This document shows, in pieces, positions 29,371 through 42,871 of a DNA stretch of 64,000 nt. Position numbers and translations under genes: made by a program. The notes beneath the pieces are model-generated. The model saw only the letters and a list, made by a program, of their open reading frames with translations. It was not told the DNA's origin and searched no databases. Position 1 is the stretch's first letter. Each line of letters opens with the position of its first letter. This stretch comes from Symbiodinium microadriaticum (lineage: Eukaryota; Sar; Dinophyceae; Suessiales; Symbiodiniaceae): contig LSRX01001175.1 of assembly GCA_001939145.1 (NCBI GenBank), forward strand, positions 45,975 through 109,974, given 5' to 3'.

Positions 29371-31544
29371 TCCGTGAGCTTTGCCGCCTCGAAAGGGACG
29401 AGCGCCACCAACCTGTCCGGCCCAACCTCAAACGGAGCTTCCATCTGCTGCTCTCACGGCTAGCCACAGGAGAGGTCTGAGGCAATCACCGGGCCGCCAA
29501 CGATGCACTGCACCGGCTTCCCTGGCCTCGGCGCAACTTTGGATGATGCCCACGACACCGTGATTGCTTCTGAGATGTGGACAGCTGCGCCTGAATCATT
29601 ACCAAGGCGGTAGAGCAAAAACACGCAAAGACAATGGCAAAGGCAGAATGCGACCAGAGGTCATCCCCTGCCTGAAGTTGCCGGACTTCAGCAGAGTGAC
29701 GGGGTACTGCGCGTTGGCCTTCACACTCAGACATCGTCGGCTGCAAATGCGCAGTCCACATGGGGCGGGCGGGCGGTCGGGCCTGCTAGGTTCACGCCCA
29801 CCAAGGCGTCGCTACCGTCGGATCCCTGAGCATGGCTTCGTCTCGCTGCAGGTACGCCCCTTCTGAGAGCTTCGCACCAGCCGCTCCCACTTGGCGGCCA
29901 GAAGGTAGATGCCTCTGGATTCTAGACGCTAAACACTGTAGTACGTCAGGAACCGGAGGCCAGGCCTTTGTGCCAGTGTGCCAACCTTGAGGCCACCACA
30001 GCCTGAACCCCGAATCCCAAGCAGAGCAAAGGATTCAGCTGGGTTTCTGAACCTCAAAGAGAACGAAGAAGTTGTCGCCATTGTGGCGGCCTCTCCTTGC
30101 CTGCCACGTGAGAAGCAGGAAAGAACAGCAGCAAAACCACCCCGTTCTGTCAGCTCCCTGCCGCTTCGTCCCTCGCTCGCGCAGGTGTCTGCCTCAGTTT
30201 GACCACTGTTATAAGGCTTTCCCAAAATTGCTCGGCCAGGCGGGGGCGGGGGAGGCGGGGGAGGGCGGGGTTTCGCGGGCGTCCGGCAGGACCAGGCACC
30301 CCGAGTCCAGGAGCAGTCGCAGGCGGCTGCGGAGAGCCCTTGGTTCAGCGGAGAAGTCCGAGCGCTCCCAAAACGAACTCCCAGGACTGGCCTTGGTATT
30401 CGAGCGATGGCCTCCCTGTCGTAGCGTGGATTTGTTCGGACCTCGGACTTGCTGTATGCCTTGAGCCACCCAAATCCGGCCAGAACCCCGAGCTGCTGGC
30501 GTTATCAAACAAAGCAGCTGCTGTGTCCTCGCTCGCGCTTCTGCTTCGAGCGGCCGTGCGCCTGTAGTTCAGATTGCCTGCTAACCTCTTGCAAATGCTC
30601 ATGCCGTCCTACTGCACTCCTCATTGCTAAGGCACTTGCCATATTTTCTCGGGTGGTTTGATGGAAAAGTTTGTGCGGCATACCTGCTAAGCGGCTCTGT
30701 TTGCAGAGGTTTGCCAGCTTTCACAGCTCCTGGAAAGGCCTTGGAACTCTTTTCACTTGGCAACTCTGATCTGGTGAAGGTGTATATGCGATGTCTAAGC
30801 ATCCTGGCAACAAGCCGACATGATGCACTCGTAGTCAGCTTTGCTGCGGCTACAGGCAAAGAGCTAATGCGCGGGGTCTGTGAAACCTCCCGAGACTAAC
30901 GGGATCAAGCCTTATCGAGGCAACTCTCAGGTATCTTCATTTCGAAAGAATCCTGCAGCAGCGTTCCAAAGGATGCATGCACAAAATGCAGTCACGCTAC
31001 AAGCTATCTGGAATGGTTTGGTATCCTAGTCGCGTCGGCTGTGCAGGTGTTGTCGGCAGAGCACAATGCAACACACGTGAAACACCTGCAGAAGAACTGA
31101 AAACTTGCTAGAAGAATCATTTGTGTCGCGCTGATGTGAAAAGCAAAGTCTTTCTCTGTCACAAAACCCTCTAATGTTGCCATTGTCTCAGCTGTTTGTA
31201 ATCGGTTTCAAGCGTAGCGGCTCACAAAACGATGATGCAGTGAACAATCGTCCTGTGTTGGGTTGTGGTTTTATAGTTTGTTCCCACTGTTTCTCCCGCT
31301 GTGTTGTCAGCTGAGCCGTCAACGATGGTGTTGCAAACATTTGGGGTTCATGCGCGGACGTCAAAGCCAAAGCTGAAATCCAATCTTCGGTGCTCCTGGC
31401 CCTTCTGCAGGCTTTCCCACTCGAGTGCACAGCTTCGTTGCATGTGCTAGGACATGCGTGCCATATTCGCCTGCTGGCATGAAAGGATGAAGGATGAAAG
31501 CTGTCATGAAGCGCAGAGACCGAAGTCACTTGTGGCACATTTCG

Positions 31545-31600
31545 ATTGCACGCGCACACACACACACATATACATGCTCTCTCTCTCTCTCTGATGTATG
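31545..31600. repeat. (CA)n and (CT)n microsatellites
   Basis: A CA run (about 31550-31566) followed shortly by a CT run (about 31579-31593). No gene recognised between 29.4 and 32.7 kb; open frames there are short, overlap on both strands and have no family features. Confidence 0.6.
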
Positions 31601-32082
31601 TGGGGCGTGCGATGCAGACCACCACAGCACTTCGCCCCCACTCGCGGATTTCTGTTCACAAGGTGCTCGCACATTGGGAAAAGTGCATAGCTGCTGGCAT
31701 TCTTGCAATGTCAGGGTTGGCAGAGGGCAGTTTGTCCCAGTTGCGATGCATCCGCAACGTGACAAGCAGCAAAGAAGAGGTATGCCAAGGTGTTGTGCCG
31801 ATACGTGCATGCGTCAGACCCGATCCTTGCTCTGGCCTCTACCAAAGGTCGCACTTGTCCCTTGCCTCTGGGCACACAGTTCTGCTTGGCATGTCCCCTA
31901 AACGCATAATAAACATCTGCACCACAACAGCCTGGCTTGCACCCCGGCAAGGCCCGAAAACTTAGGGATTGCCACCGACTGAAGGATTCAGCTCCGGTTT
32001 ATAAAGCAGCACAAACACTTTCTCTTTCTCTCCCTTTGTTGCTTTGTTTGGGCATGAGGTGACGACAACCCTGACGCCCAGC

Positions 32083-32132
32083 TCTCTGCCTCTCTCTGTC
32101 TCTCTCTCTATCTCTCTCTCTCTCTCTCTCCC
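32083..32132. repeat. (CT)n microsatellite
   Basis: About 50 bases of nearly pure CT dinucleotides with a few interruptions. Minus-strand frames read Arg-Glu repeats here and are not genes. Confidence 0.8.
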
Positions 32133-32776
32133 TTCGCTCTCTCTTTGTCCATTCGTCCGTCCCTCCACCGTGATGCTCATGCTGCCTCCTCCAGCTGCAA
32201 TCCATTCTCGGATTGCTCCCTGAACCAGAAAAAACGTGAAGACAACGGGCAAGGAGCAGCAGCATGCACGAGCAACAAGAATTTGCTGAGATACAGGCTG
32301 CCACCGCAAAAAACACGAGCACGTTGGGGATCTTGGCAAGGTCAAAAAGTCTTGACAACAACTCTTGCCGCCAAACGGCTGTACGTTGACACGCTAAGCT
32401 GACTGTCCATCGTACTCCCGGGCTGCCGCCATTCCAATCGTCGCAAAAACTTGTTCCGGGCCTTGCAAACAGCAAAACGAAGAACGACTTCACTTCGGCA
32501 CTTCAGCGAAGCGCACACTGTTGCTGCTTCTGCCGAGGTCCCTGCTGACGTCTTGTGGGGCGTCCGGTGCCGGCTCCGGGTCCTCCATGCTCGGCAGGTA
32601 CTGGCGCCGCCTCTCCGCCGCCGCAAAGGCCTCCTGCAAGCGGCTGCGACAGTTGCGGCTGGGCGATGCAACGTATATCGCAGGCCTGGGCGGTCATCAT
32701 CCACGCGGCAGCTCCTGCTCAGGCATGTGGCTCGGGCCCCGGCTTCGAGAGTGGGCATGTCGAGTGCTTTTTAGAC

Positions 32777-33565
32777 GATGCCGGAACCGTGATAACGTCC
32801 ACATCGACCCCATTCGTTCATGCAGAGCATCCATGCAAGAACCGCAATGAAGTCCACCCCCGACACCATCTGTTCAAGCAAATCATCCATGCCGGAACCG
32901 TAGTGGCATCCACCCCGACCCCATCCCTTCACGCAAAGCATCCATGCCGGAACCGTAATAACGTCCACGCCGACCCCATCCCTTCACGCAAAGCATCCAT
33001 GCCGGAACCGTAATAACGTCCACGCCGACCCCATCCCTTCACGCAAAGCATCCATGCCGGAACCGTAATAACGTCCAACCTGACTCCATCTGGTCAAGCA
33101 AAGCATCCACGCCGGAACCGTAATAACATCCACCCCGACTCCATCTGTTCATGCAAAGCATCCATGCCGGAACCGCAATTACGTCCGCCTGACACCATCT
33201 GTTCACGCAAGGAATCCATGATGGAACCGCAATAACGTCCACCCCGACCCCATCCGTTCACGCAGAGCATCCATGCCGGAACCGTAATAACGTCCACCTC
33301 GACTCCATCCGTTCACGCCGAGCATCCATGCCGAAACCGTAAAAACATCCACCCCGACCCCATCCGTTCACGCAAAGCATCCATGCCCGAACCGCAAGAA
33401 CGTCCACCCCGACCCCATCCGTTCACGCAGAGCATCCATGCCGGAACCGTAATAGCTAATAACGTCCACCCCGACCCCATCTGTTCACGCAAAGCATCCA
33501 TGTCGGAACCATAATAACGTCCAACCCGACCCCATCCGTTCACGCAGAGCATCCACGCGATCTGT
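32777..33565. repeat. 55-bp minisatellite, about 14 copies
   Basis: Unit built around CATGCCGGAACCGTAATAAC, then GTCCACCCCGACCCCATCCG and TTCACGCAAAG, repeating every 55 bp (for example starts at about 32943, 32998 and 33053) with point variation and one 6-base insertion near 33450. As 55 is not a multiple of three, each unit shifts the frame, which is why overlapping open frames appear on both strands; none has other gene features. Confidence 0.9.
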
Positions 33566-33569
33566 CGCA

Positions 33570-35900
33570 CTACTGCGATGTGAAGCATGATGCAAAATGG
33601 CTGCTTTGACACAGCGACGCGTGGAAGGCGCAGCGAATTCGGAAAAAGATGCAACTGTTGCACGCCATCGGGGTGTGGTGCAAACCACGAATCACTCGTC
33701 AGGGACGGCGTTTTCAGCATTCCTTCTTGAGTTGGCGCGTGCGACCAGTACGTCTGGCACGAAATCGTTGTTTAATCTAAAAGAAGAATAGATAAACTCA
33801 TGGAGAGCATTTTTGAATGTCAGACAATGGCTAGCGAATAACGCTTGCACGCAATATGAGTACTCTGCGATGTTTTAAATCCTTTGGCTAAGTTTCTCCT
33901 AAGCATGAAAAATCTTCCCACTTACTATAGGCTGTCCTCAACAGAATTTCGGAGAAAGCTTGGCATACACCTCCAAGCCCCTGTGGGCAACTCCAAGCGG
34001 GAAGTCAACGACTCAACGACTTGGGGTGTGGGCACAAATGAGCAACAGAACCCAAACCACCCCCCCCCCGCCCAGTAACAACGCACAACCAAAACAACGC
34101 CAAAAACAAAACCATTCAGGAGACTAGTCTCCCAGGTTATGTTGAATTTGGTCTTTTTGTGATTTGTGTTCTTGTTTTTCGTAGGTTGAGTGCTTTCAGT
34201 TATTGTGGTTCTTGTTTGTTGTTGTTTTTGAGATGGTTGGTTGTGAATTTGTAGGCTGTTACCAACCAGTTAACTATGAACAACCCTCCAAAAAATGCGC
34301 TTTTTCAAACGAATTCCACACGATCGAAAACAGGAACAGGAACTCGGGGGCCAACAGAGCTCCCCTATCTTGGGGAAGCCATGGATACTTTAAACGGCTC
34401 AAGCTGGACCGCTCTCCCAACTGGACCAGTCGCCAGTCCGCAGAAAAGTAATCTTCAGTCTCAGGGATGCTAGCAACCCTGGTATCCTCTGCTCATACTT
34501 GTCAAGGCCGGTTTCGCTGACTGCTTCGGCACTGCTCGTCTTCGTTACACACCTCCGATTTCGATAGATCTCCACCACACAATATTGCGATCAGAGTCCG
34601 AGCCGCGCGCATAAACGGCTGACTATGGCGGACTACACTGTGTTTACTCGCCAACCGAAAGTGAAACGCATGACGGCACAGCCGGTCAACAAAGTGTGCT
34701 CGCCTGGAAGAACAGCCTGCGTGGACCGCTCTGCCTGCAACCAGGCTCTTTACTAGTACTGTTGACTACAGTAAGGCGAACAGACCACGATTTCGAACAG
34801 CTGCCCATGCAATGCCAGCAGGAAAATGTTTTACCGCAAAGCTTGTGTGAGCAATGCAAGAAGCCCTCGTGCGTTTTCCAGCGCAGGTGACAGAGAAACG
34901 CCATGAGTTAGCGACCGGCTGAAGCATACATCGCGAGACCACGGTCCCACTCACGTTCTCCAAGCCCGCTTGGGGTCCTGCCCATTGCAGGGTTCATGCT
35001 GCACACCTTCGTGTCGAAATCAGTCTCTGCGTTCTGTGTCCTGACGGTCACCACCCCTCTGCCGTTCGTTTCGCGGCAGGCCTGTGCGACCATGCCGCAG
35101 TGATCGCCCCTGGCAGCTCTCAAGTCATGTTTGCGAGCCATAGGACATGCAAAGAACAAGCTCGAAGCTGTGGTGAGGCACCAAAGACAATCATCGAAGA
35201 AAAGCCTTGGTGTGTTGCAGGAAGCTTGCAAGATGCAAGCAGTTGTATCATAACATGCCAGAACAATCAGCCAGGCAGCATTCTGTCGTACGACACACCC
35301 GTGGCCTCCTGCTGCCGTTCCGACATGTTCCATCTTGCAACACGTGCCGTCTCTGCGAGCCGCCAGGACCAGCAGGATCCGTTTAGAGTCTAGAAGTATA
35401 CGCTGCGCTTAAATCCGAAATAGCCGAACAAGACATTGACCGCCTGGCAGTCGCAAGCTCTCCCACAGCAATACGAATGCAGGGTTCCAGCAACTCGACA
35501 TTGTTTCTGCAAACCACCGCCGAGAATTGGGCCGGGCTGGGCTTGGTGGGGTCCCAGAACGGCTGGGAATGCTGTGATTCGCGCATGTTCTTCTTGCTTG
35601 AATCTGTTACTTGTGCTAGACATACCAAGTACTTGCCTGAAGATCCTGGGATCTTTTTGGGGGCTGGGCGGGCTTTTGGCGCTGAAATTGAGGTTGGGCT
35701 GTCTGGGTCGGGTGCTTTCAGGAAGCATCCTCTAAGTCTCGAGGCTGCGAAGGCCACATGGCTTGCTTTTCGTCCACTTTCCGACATGTTGCTGTCTCAG
35801 GACTTTCAACACCTTAGGTTTCACAACCTTCACTACGCGAGTCAGCAGACACATTTCTCACACCTGTGAACAGTCTTCCAGGTCTTGATCTCACACTGGT
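33570..35900. other. No gene recognised
   Basis: Mixed sequence with a C-run near 34060-34073. Frames such as about 35477-35869 plus (IFLGAGRAFGAEIEVGLSG) look mildly protein-like, but overlap equally long frames on the other strand and show no family motif. Confidence 0.4.
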
Positions 35901-35935
35901 CCTCCATGGCATGTGACCCCCTGAGCCCTCGGCCT

Positions 35936-36850
35936 TCAATCGCGGAAAGTGTGTCCTCGCCTTGTTCGAGGAGAGGGGAGGCTGGCGGCCTCGGACTCCA
36001 CGAAGCTCAACCCTCGTAGAAACGTCCTCCTGTTGGCACGGTTTCCAACTGACTCAGACTGGCTCCAGTGCTCCCTGCGAAGAACAAACGGTACTGACAC
36101 TGCCAAAGGGCCGATCTGGTTGACGTCCTTCCCCTCCCAATCTCTCAAGAGGAGCTGCCAGACTGTTAGGCCAGGCAACACCTCAGGAAAGACATTCCAA
36201 CGCCACGAACCACCACAAGGCCGTGCCAGTGCCTCCAGAAGCGAAAGTGCCTGATCCAACACTGACACTTGTAAACAGCTCGTAGAACCGAGCAGGCTTC
36301 TGTCTAGCACTGCAAGCTCCACAACACTGACGGGGCCTTGCGACCAACCTTCTCAGCAAATGGGGTGTCTGCGCTGCTGGCCACAGCTATCTTCATGCCT
36401 GGATATTTACCTCGGAGGCTGCTTCATCTCACACACCAATGCGTTGTACCCGGTTGTCAGTTGGCTTGAATACTCGGGTAGTAGGGCCAGCCACCATCCG
36501 CATGGTCTTGCAAAGCTTTCATTGCTCCTTTTCGGGATCGAAGCGAAGCACAGAAATGAACGTGCGAGATGCCATTCTCGGGGACGTTGGTGGACAGACA
36601 TGCGGAGTCCTTTGTGCAACGAAATTTTATCTGCACCGCTCATGACCTGAGAGGACATCTAGATTTGGTTCAGGGATACACTTCGCAGATGCAGTGGCTA
36701 CAACGACCATCTACTCTGACTTCGCCCAAAGGCCCCCAGCGCCAGTGACGCCTTCACCGCGTCCACGCAGGTCGCCAAGGACAACATCACTGTCCTGTGG
36801 TATCGCCTCCATCTCGTACATCTCCTGTGAGGGGCGGTGAGGGATTTCTT
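35936..36850 (-). CDS. Candidate exons of an unrecognised minus-strand gene
   Basis: Two protein-like minus-strand stretches: about 36760-36830 (EMYEMEAIPQDSDVVLGDLR, possibly ending at a GT donor) and about 36080-36280 (SVLDQALSLLEALARPCGGS continuing to WQLLLRDWEGKDVNQIGP), the latter preceded by an AG acceptor. Leu-rich helical spacing is suggestive of a repeat-type RNA-binding or scaffold protein, but no family is assigned. If real, these extend the minus-strand gene block to about 37 kb. Confidence 0.25.
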
Positions 36851-36989
36851 GCTGCCTGCAGCTCCGCCATGTGTCCGCAGACACTCGATCACACATATGT
36901 TGATCACATTCCGCCGTACCACTACCGCGTCTATTCTTTGGACCCTTGTTTAAGGCTTGTCCGAAAAGGCATCTCACCGTAAATAGCAT

Positions 36990-39900
36990 GTCTGCCTCAG
37001 TCTTCGTTGATTGATTTGGTTTCTGTTTTTCACCCCGCTCTCTCGGGATTCTGCCGCTGCATGACGAACCCGCTGCACAGTCTCTGTTGACGTGACGGTC
37101 AGTAAAAGCGACTGTATTTCAGTGGCAACCTCTTTTTACACATGATCGGATTGCCTGTGATTGTATAGAAGCACCTTGTCCATTCCGATTTGACTTGGAG
37201 TTGTGGGTCTCCCTGTCTCAACCCCTCGACAATTGAACGACTGAGGACTAAATACGACCCGGCGACCTGTTACAAGTGGCAGGCTGGCTTCAGGAGAAAC
37301 CCTGGTGTAAGCCTGGAATTACACTTCCCAAGCGGCAATGTCCTTGTCCCATAAACAGGCATCCAGGTCAAAGACGCATAGTTCTGGATATGGGCCTTGA
37401 CCTGCTCGCCTTGTCAGAGCCGGCATGGAATGCAGCAAGGAAGACATCTACTGCGCGTCGGCTCCTGAAGACCGGCCGAATCGCTGGTTGCCATCGTAAG
37501 CCCGTAAACGCCAAACCTCAAGCACTGCACGAACACACACTTCCAAACAACTGCACACGGTGACCAAAGGGCCACACGGTGCCAGAGCAGGCCTAGGAGT
37601 ACGAAAGCCAGCCAATGGCGTCTCACCATGGCATGTGTTGAGGTCGGAGTGAGAAGCCTTGCTGATTTGCTTCGAGATCCGGAAGAGCTTGCATGCATCT
37701 GTCAATTCGGCTTGAGCAAGAACTCTGCGCCAAAAGGAGGGGGGGGGCAGAGAGCTTCCGACACGATCACCCTGTCGCCGCTCTGTCACCGCTTTACAGC
37801 CGGGTCTGGCCTTGGTGCCAGGTTGCAGGAAGTCCAGACTCCTGCCAGACCTCAGCACAACCCCCCAGGCAACCCGAGCTCCGAAGACAAGCCATACAGA
37901 TGGACGAAACCATCATCGCGTCTCAATATGTTCTGCAAACTGGACACTCCAAGCTCAGTGAATAATGAAATGCTGAGCTGTACACTGACATGTTGAATCT
38001 CCATGTCCGTCGAAAGGCTCTGCGCTCGGACGATCGGTTGCGTTTGTTCGAGCTGCAGCGATAATCATGCTGGGACTGCTGTGTTGCTACGCCGTCAGAA
38101 ATTGGCCCTTTACATTGAGTGTCGGACACCATCAGCAAAGCCACCTCAGAATTTCAGAAACAAAGAGAATTGTTCTCGTCTCACATCCAGTTCAGCCTTT
38201 ACTTTCCGTCGCAATGTAAGGCAGTAGCCGCAGCGCAGAAGCCGCAAAATCTCATTGGGCCAAGCGCCCTCTGCCTCGCAGGCCTTGCAGGCCTTGTGGC
38301 CTACACGAGATGCTGAGTAATGACGGACCAGGTGAGATGCCACGAGGAGCGCCCCACTAGGCAGTCTTGAACCTGGCCTTCATCGCGGCCATTGCGCTGA
38401 GCTCTGGCTATGAGATTTTTGCGATTCGCTTGTTTGGAGCCGAGCGACACACATACATGTGTCGGTTGAAACGCAACACGATGCTGCCTGCTGTCACGAG
38501 CACCCATTCGAAGCACAAGTGTTGCGCTGCCGGGCCAGGGGCACTTGACATATGAGCGCATGTTCATAGCTCAATGCCTGGGCATCGCTACGCAGCCGAG
38601 ACATCTTGCACGCTTGGAAAATCTGCCCTCTGCAGATGTTAAACGTATAACCTGCAGAAGTGCAGAAGCCAAGCCAGTCCAAGGTTCTTCAGATTGCCAC
38701 CGTCGCAAACAACTTTCGTGCACGAAACCTCAGACTGTAGTGGCTGTGAAGGATTCCGACATGCCGAATGCCCAAACTGATGCATCAAGCAGCATGCAAC
38801 GTGGCTGGCTCGCTGCAACGATGCGTCTACCATCTGTTGCCACACATGCGATTCTTTGTGGAACAAACCAACACTAAGAAGAGGGCGACTTGTGCCTTCG
38901 CATTTGCACGGAATTATGAAATCCTGAAACGGAGCATGTGGTGATGGATCTGACATGGCAAACACTAAACTCCACGTGGTGGATATGATGACCAAGCCTC
39001 AGCCGATCCTTCCTCCAAACAAAAGCGGCACTGGGGGGTTTCGAAAGCTTCGTGCTGCGGCGTTCCGGGCAAAACCTGCAGCAAACGGCTGTTGTGTTTG
39101 GCGCCATCGGTCTCAACACATTCATGGGCAAATGAGTAGAATCGGTACACTATGCTGAAACAGGCCTTGTCCATGCTGCTGGCGAGCTGGACTGCATCAG
39201 TAGGTGCCGCGGTGTCGTCCATCGCAAACACAACACGTCCAATGTTGCATAAAGGTAGCATCCAAAATGGAAACAGCCACATTAACATCAGGTATCGATG
39301 TAGACTATGATACATGTGCATAATGACCGAATCAACACTGCTACTACATGATGCATTTGTGACTATTTGCGGACATCGATGCAAAACGCTATGGTGAGCA
39401 CAGCATTAAAATCGACTCGTTGCACGCTGTTCTGCAGGGTTGCACATGCATCGTCAAGCATGTCACCACAGACTGAATCCTGGTATTCGTGGACTAACTG
39501 TGACTCAGAATATTCGAAATGCAATAGCTCCAGGTTCCATGTCACACTCAGCGGATCTTGAAACAAAACTAGGTGTTAACACGCGCAAAAAAGATTTCCA
39601 ACCACAAAACACACCTGACCACGAACATGTGTGCAATCACACACGTGGCACAAAGCCACCACGAAAGCTGTCCCAAAAGAAGGGGCTACTGAGACACGCA
39701 GCTTGACGGCAGTTTTTAATCTCTGTCTTTGGCGTGTTTTCCATGTAATTTCTTCCATAAACTCGAAAAGACACCGCTTCTGGACAACTTTCCAATCTCA
39801 TGGCCCAAAAAAGTGAAATCTTTTTTGTGGATTTTTGTTATCGGTTGCAACAGTGAAGAACTTCCGTCGGAGACGGCCAAACTAAAAAAACCGACTGTCA

Positions 39901-40960
39901 CCTTGTTCCCTTTTCAACACCGCTTTTTATATACCGTATAAATGGAATATATTTGGTTCGTCAAATATATGTCCATATGCGTTCACAAAATCAACATATT
40001 ATGCAGATGCAATGCTCTCGGGACTCGCACTCCTCCTTTTCTGATGAAGCTTTGGGGTTGTTCACGGAAGTTCACGGAGTTGAATCCTGCTTGTTTTCGG
40101 ATGCATGGACCAGCGATCGATATACTGCATGGGGGCAGACAAAAACCAAGTCGTGGTGCGACACACACGTGCGTGCAACCGCCACGCCTGGCATCCTCGT
40201 GCATGCTATTGCAACACAGGGAAGGAGACGTCTGTCGTTTCCACACTTTGATAAAGACGATGTTTGTAGCGATTCCGGTCCGGCGGTTCACAGGAACTAG
40301 CAAAAGTAGTCGGCCGCGACACCTCCGGTGGTAAACTTGATGTTCGAGCACGCAACAAGGCACAGTGGTCTGTTGCCTGTCAGCACCGACTGCTTTCAGA
40401 AGTTACGTATCTAGGGATAGTAATTACGCATGCCTCAGAGAACGGGGTCCATGGATGAGGGTCTTCCATCTCTCCCGATGCTGGCAATATCGCTGTACCA
40501 TTCGATGCAAACGACTGCTGTCCATCCGTACTATGGAAGAGGTTCCGTGGGCGGTCTGCATGTGTGACAGCAGAAGTATTGCGAAGAACGCATTGTGTAT
40601 GTCCGAAAGTGAAGGAGGAACATCCGATGCAACAAAATCAACAGGGTTTGCCGAACCAGCGACTGGTCAGCTTGTTGATTTCATGTTAATCATAGACACA
40701 ATGAGAAGATGCGAAGGACAAGTGTTTCAGCAGCCCCCGCAAGGCACCGCCCAAGAATGCCTCGGCACCACATGGAACGTGACATGCAATCTTGAACCGA
40801 CACAGAGAAAATAGAGCGAATGCAAGGCATGAAATCATTTTATCTTCATCGTCGTGTTGCCGCCTTCATATGTCTGCGCCGCCACCTATTCCACTGTCAC
40901 TCCACGACACCGGAGACAGATGACTATAATGACTTGTGAGATACATGTTTTCTTCCAAAA
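36990..40960. other. No gene recognised
   Basis: About 4 kb of mixed, locally AT-rich sequence (especially 39.7-40.0 kb). Short frames occur on both strands, without recognisable motifs. Confidence 0.4.
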
Positions 40961-40964
40961 AGCT

Positions 40965-41650
40965 TTGCGAAGGTTCTTCCGTGCGGAGCCCTCGAGAAAT
41001 ACATGGGATAACTTACAATAGGATCAGATACACAGCGTTATACATCTAGACTTTCTTAAATTGACTTTCTTAACTTAACTTTCTTAACTTGGCTTAATTA
41101 CTTAACGTAACTTACTTAAACTTAACTTACTTAACTTAACTTAAATTACTTAACTTAATTTACTTTACTTAACTTAAGTTACTTAACTTAATTTACTTAA
41201 CTTACTTTACTTAACTTAACTTAAATTACTTAACTTAACTTATTTAAGCTTAACTTACTTAACTTAACTTAACTTACTTACTTAACTAACTTACTTAATT
41301 TAATTTAACTAACTTAACTTCTTAACTTAACTTAACTTAACTTAACTTATACTTACCTTAATAACTTAATGACTTAACTTAACTTAACTTAACTTAACTT
41401 GATTTGACTTGACTTAACTTAACCTAACTTAACTTAACTCAACTTAACTTAACTTAACTTAACAAAACTTAACGAAACTTAACTTAACTTAACTTAACTT
41501 AACTACCTTACCTCTTAACTTGACTTTCCTTATCCCGGCATAAATCCCTTAAAAGCAGGAGCCAGCTCCGACGCCTCCGTCGGGAATGCAACCCTTACCA
41601 TGGATTGCCTGGTCAAGCCAGGTCAAATTGCACTTTTCCCGTTTCTGGTG
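40965..41650 (+). repeat. Composite element, copy C (CTTAA-filled)
   Basis: Begins with a degenerate copy of the left end (AAAGCTTTGCGAAGGTTCTT, then CCGTGCGGAGCCCTCGAGAA; compare 28090-28140) and GGATCAGATACACAGCGTTA, and ends with GGAGCCAGC...CGGGAATGCAACCC ACC-type module plus one partial core unit (about 41560-41640). Between these ends the usual AGTACA units are replaced by about 470 bp of CTTAA satellite. No right inverted end is seen. Confidence 0.6.
41050..41515. repeat. Degenerate (CTTAA)n satellite
   Basis: A long array of ACTTA/CTTAA pentamers with insertions, such as TTACTTAACTTAACTT. No ORF crosses it. It fills the position occupied by other tandem units in copies A and B of the composite element. 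Confidence 0.9.
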
Positions 41651-42689
41651 ATGCGATCTCTCGTTTTCGATCTGGCAGCTTTCCATTCACAGCGACAGAT
41701 CTGCACTGTGTTTGTCTTGGCACTCATCCGAGAACTCTGGAGGAAGTAGGAGGTTTAGCAGTTGCTTGAGTTGCCACAGGCAGACTGGAGCATTTTGTGG
41801 CCATTTTGCCAGTTGCAACTGGAAGCCTTGTGCACAGACTTGCTGCAGCTGAAGCGGCCTGTCCACGGTGGTATGCTTGATTGGGTGTGGGTTTGGGTGC
41901 AGGTGCAGAGTGGGCGTGGGAAAAGTAGACGTGGTCCAGAGTTTGGAGGGTTGGATAAGGCCAGCAAAGAAGCACCCAGGCTTCTTCAGCCGGCCTGCAA
42001 GCGGCGACACATGCGCGGCGCCGGGCAACTGTTTCGCTTGAAAGGAACAGCATAAAGGCGCAGCGCCGTGCGCTCTTCGGGCGCGGTGCTTTTCTTTAGT
42101 TTAATTTTCCACCGCGCACCGCGCCGCGCCCGGCGCACCAAAATCAGAAGCATGGCGCTGCGTGAGTGCGGAGATTCGTGTGGTTGTGTTCAACTCATCC
42201 TAAACCCTCCCGGACCACGTTCCGGTGTCGCGAACTTCGAAGTGAAGTTCTCACCCGGCATTGAGGCCAGGATTTTTTCGGCTCGGCCGGGGCTTGTCGT
42301 TCTGTCATTCTGTCATCGCCCGCTTCGGTGTGCATTTCGGGCTTATCTGCATGGTTTTCGGCACACAAGGCACCACGGCAGAGTGGTTCCGTTCTACCAC
42401 AGGCTCAATCGCTGTGAAACCACTGCAATTAACTCGGTTTTCGGAGCACCGGGCGCGGATGTCTGTCTGTTATTGTCTTGTCATCGACATTTTCGCTGTG
42501 TCTGGGAAGAGTGTTCCAGCGCTCCACTCTGTGTTAGCTACAGGCCTAAGTTCGAGACATAGGTCAGAATTCGGTACTTTGGAGCACTGTCGATTTGCGG
42601 GCCTACGTAGGCCCGTAACTCGAGCGATCTTAGGGGCTAAAGTGCTTGCAAAACGGGCTTTAGAGGAACTTTTCGCGCGCGGCACTTCG

Positions 42690-42870
42690 AAGTGGCTGCG
42701 TCGCACTTTCGAGCAGCCTGTGAGCTGCTTTCGAGCACGCGCGCGGCACGTCCCAGCAGCTCACGAGCTACTTCCCAGCAGCTCACGCGCTACTGCCCAC
42801 GAGCCAGCCTGCGAGCTACTTCCCAGCAGCTCACGAGCTTTCGAGCAGTCTGCGAGCTACTTGCCAGCAG
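42690..42870. repeat. Short repeat CAGCTCACGAGCTACTTCCC
   Basis: Four to five diverged units of a 22-30-bp sequence whose core (GAGCT/AGCTC) is nearly self-complementary, directly before the TTTAGGG-like array. Frames over it read Ser-Ser-Arg-Ala repeats and are not genes. Confidence 0.6.
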
Positions 42871-42871
42871 G

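Noticed and set aside
32555..33565. CRISPR-like array
   Set aside because: The 55-bp units are contiguous, with no unique spacers, and the DNA is eukaryotic.
32555..33720. Overlapping frames with repeated MLCVNGWGR-type peptides
   Set aside because: Artefacts of the 55-bp minisatellite; they appear in all frames as each unit shifts phase.
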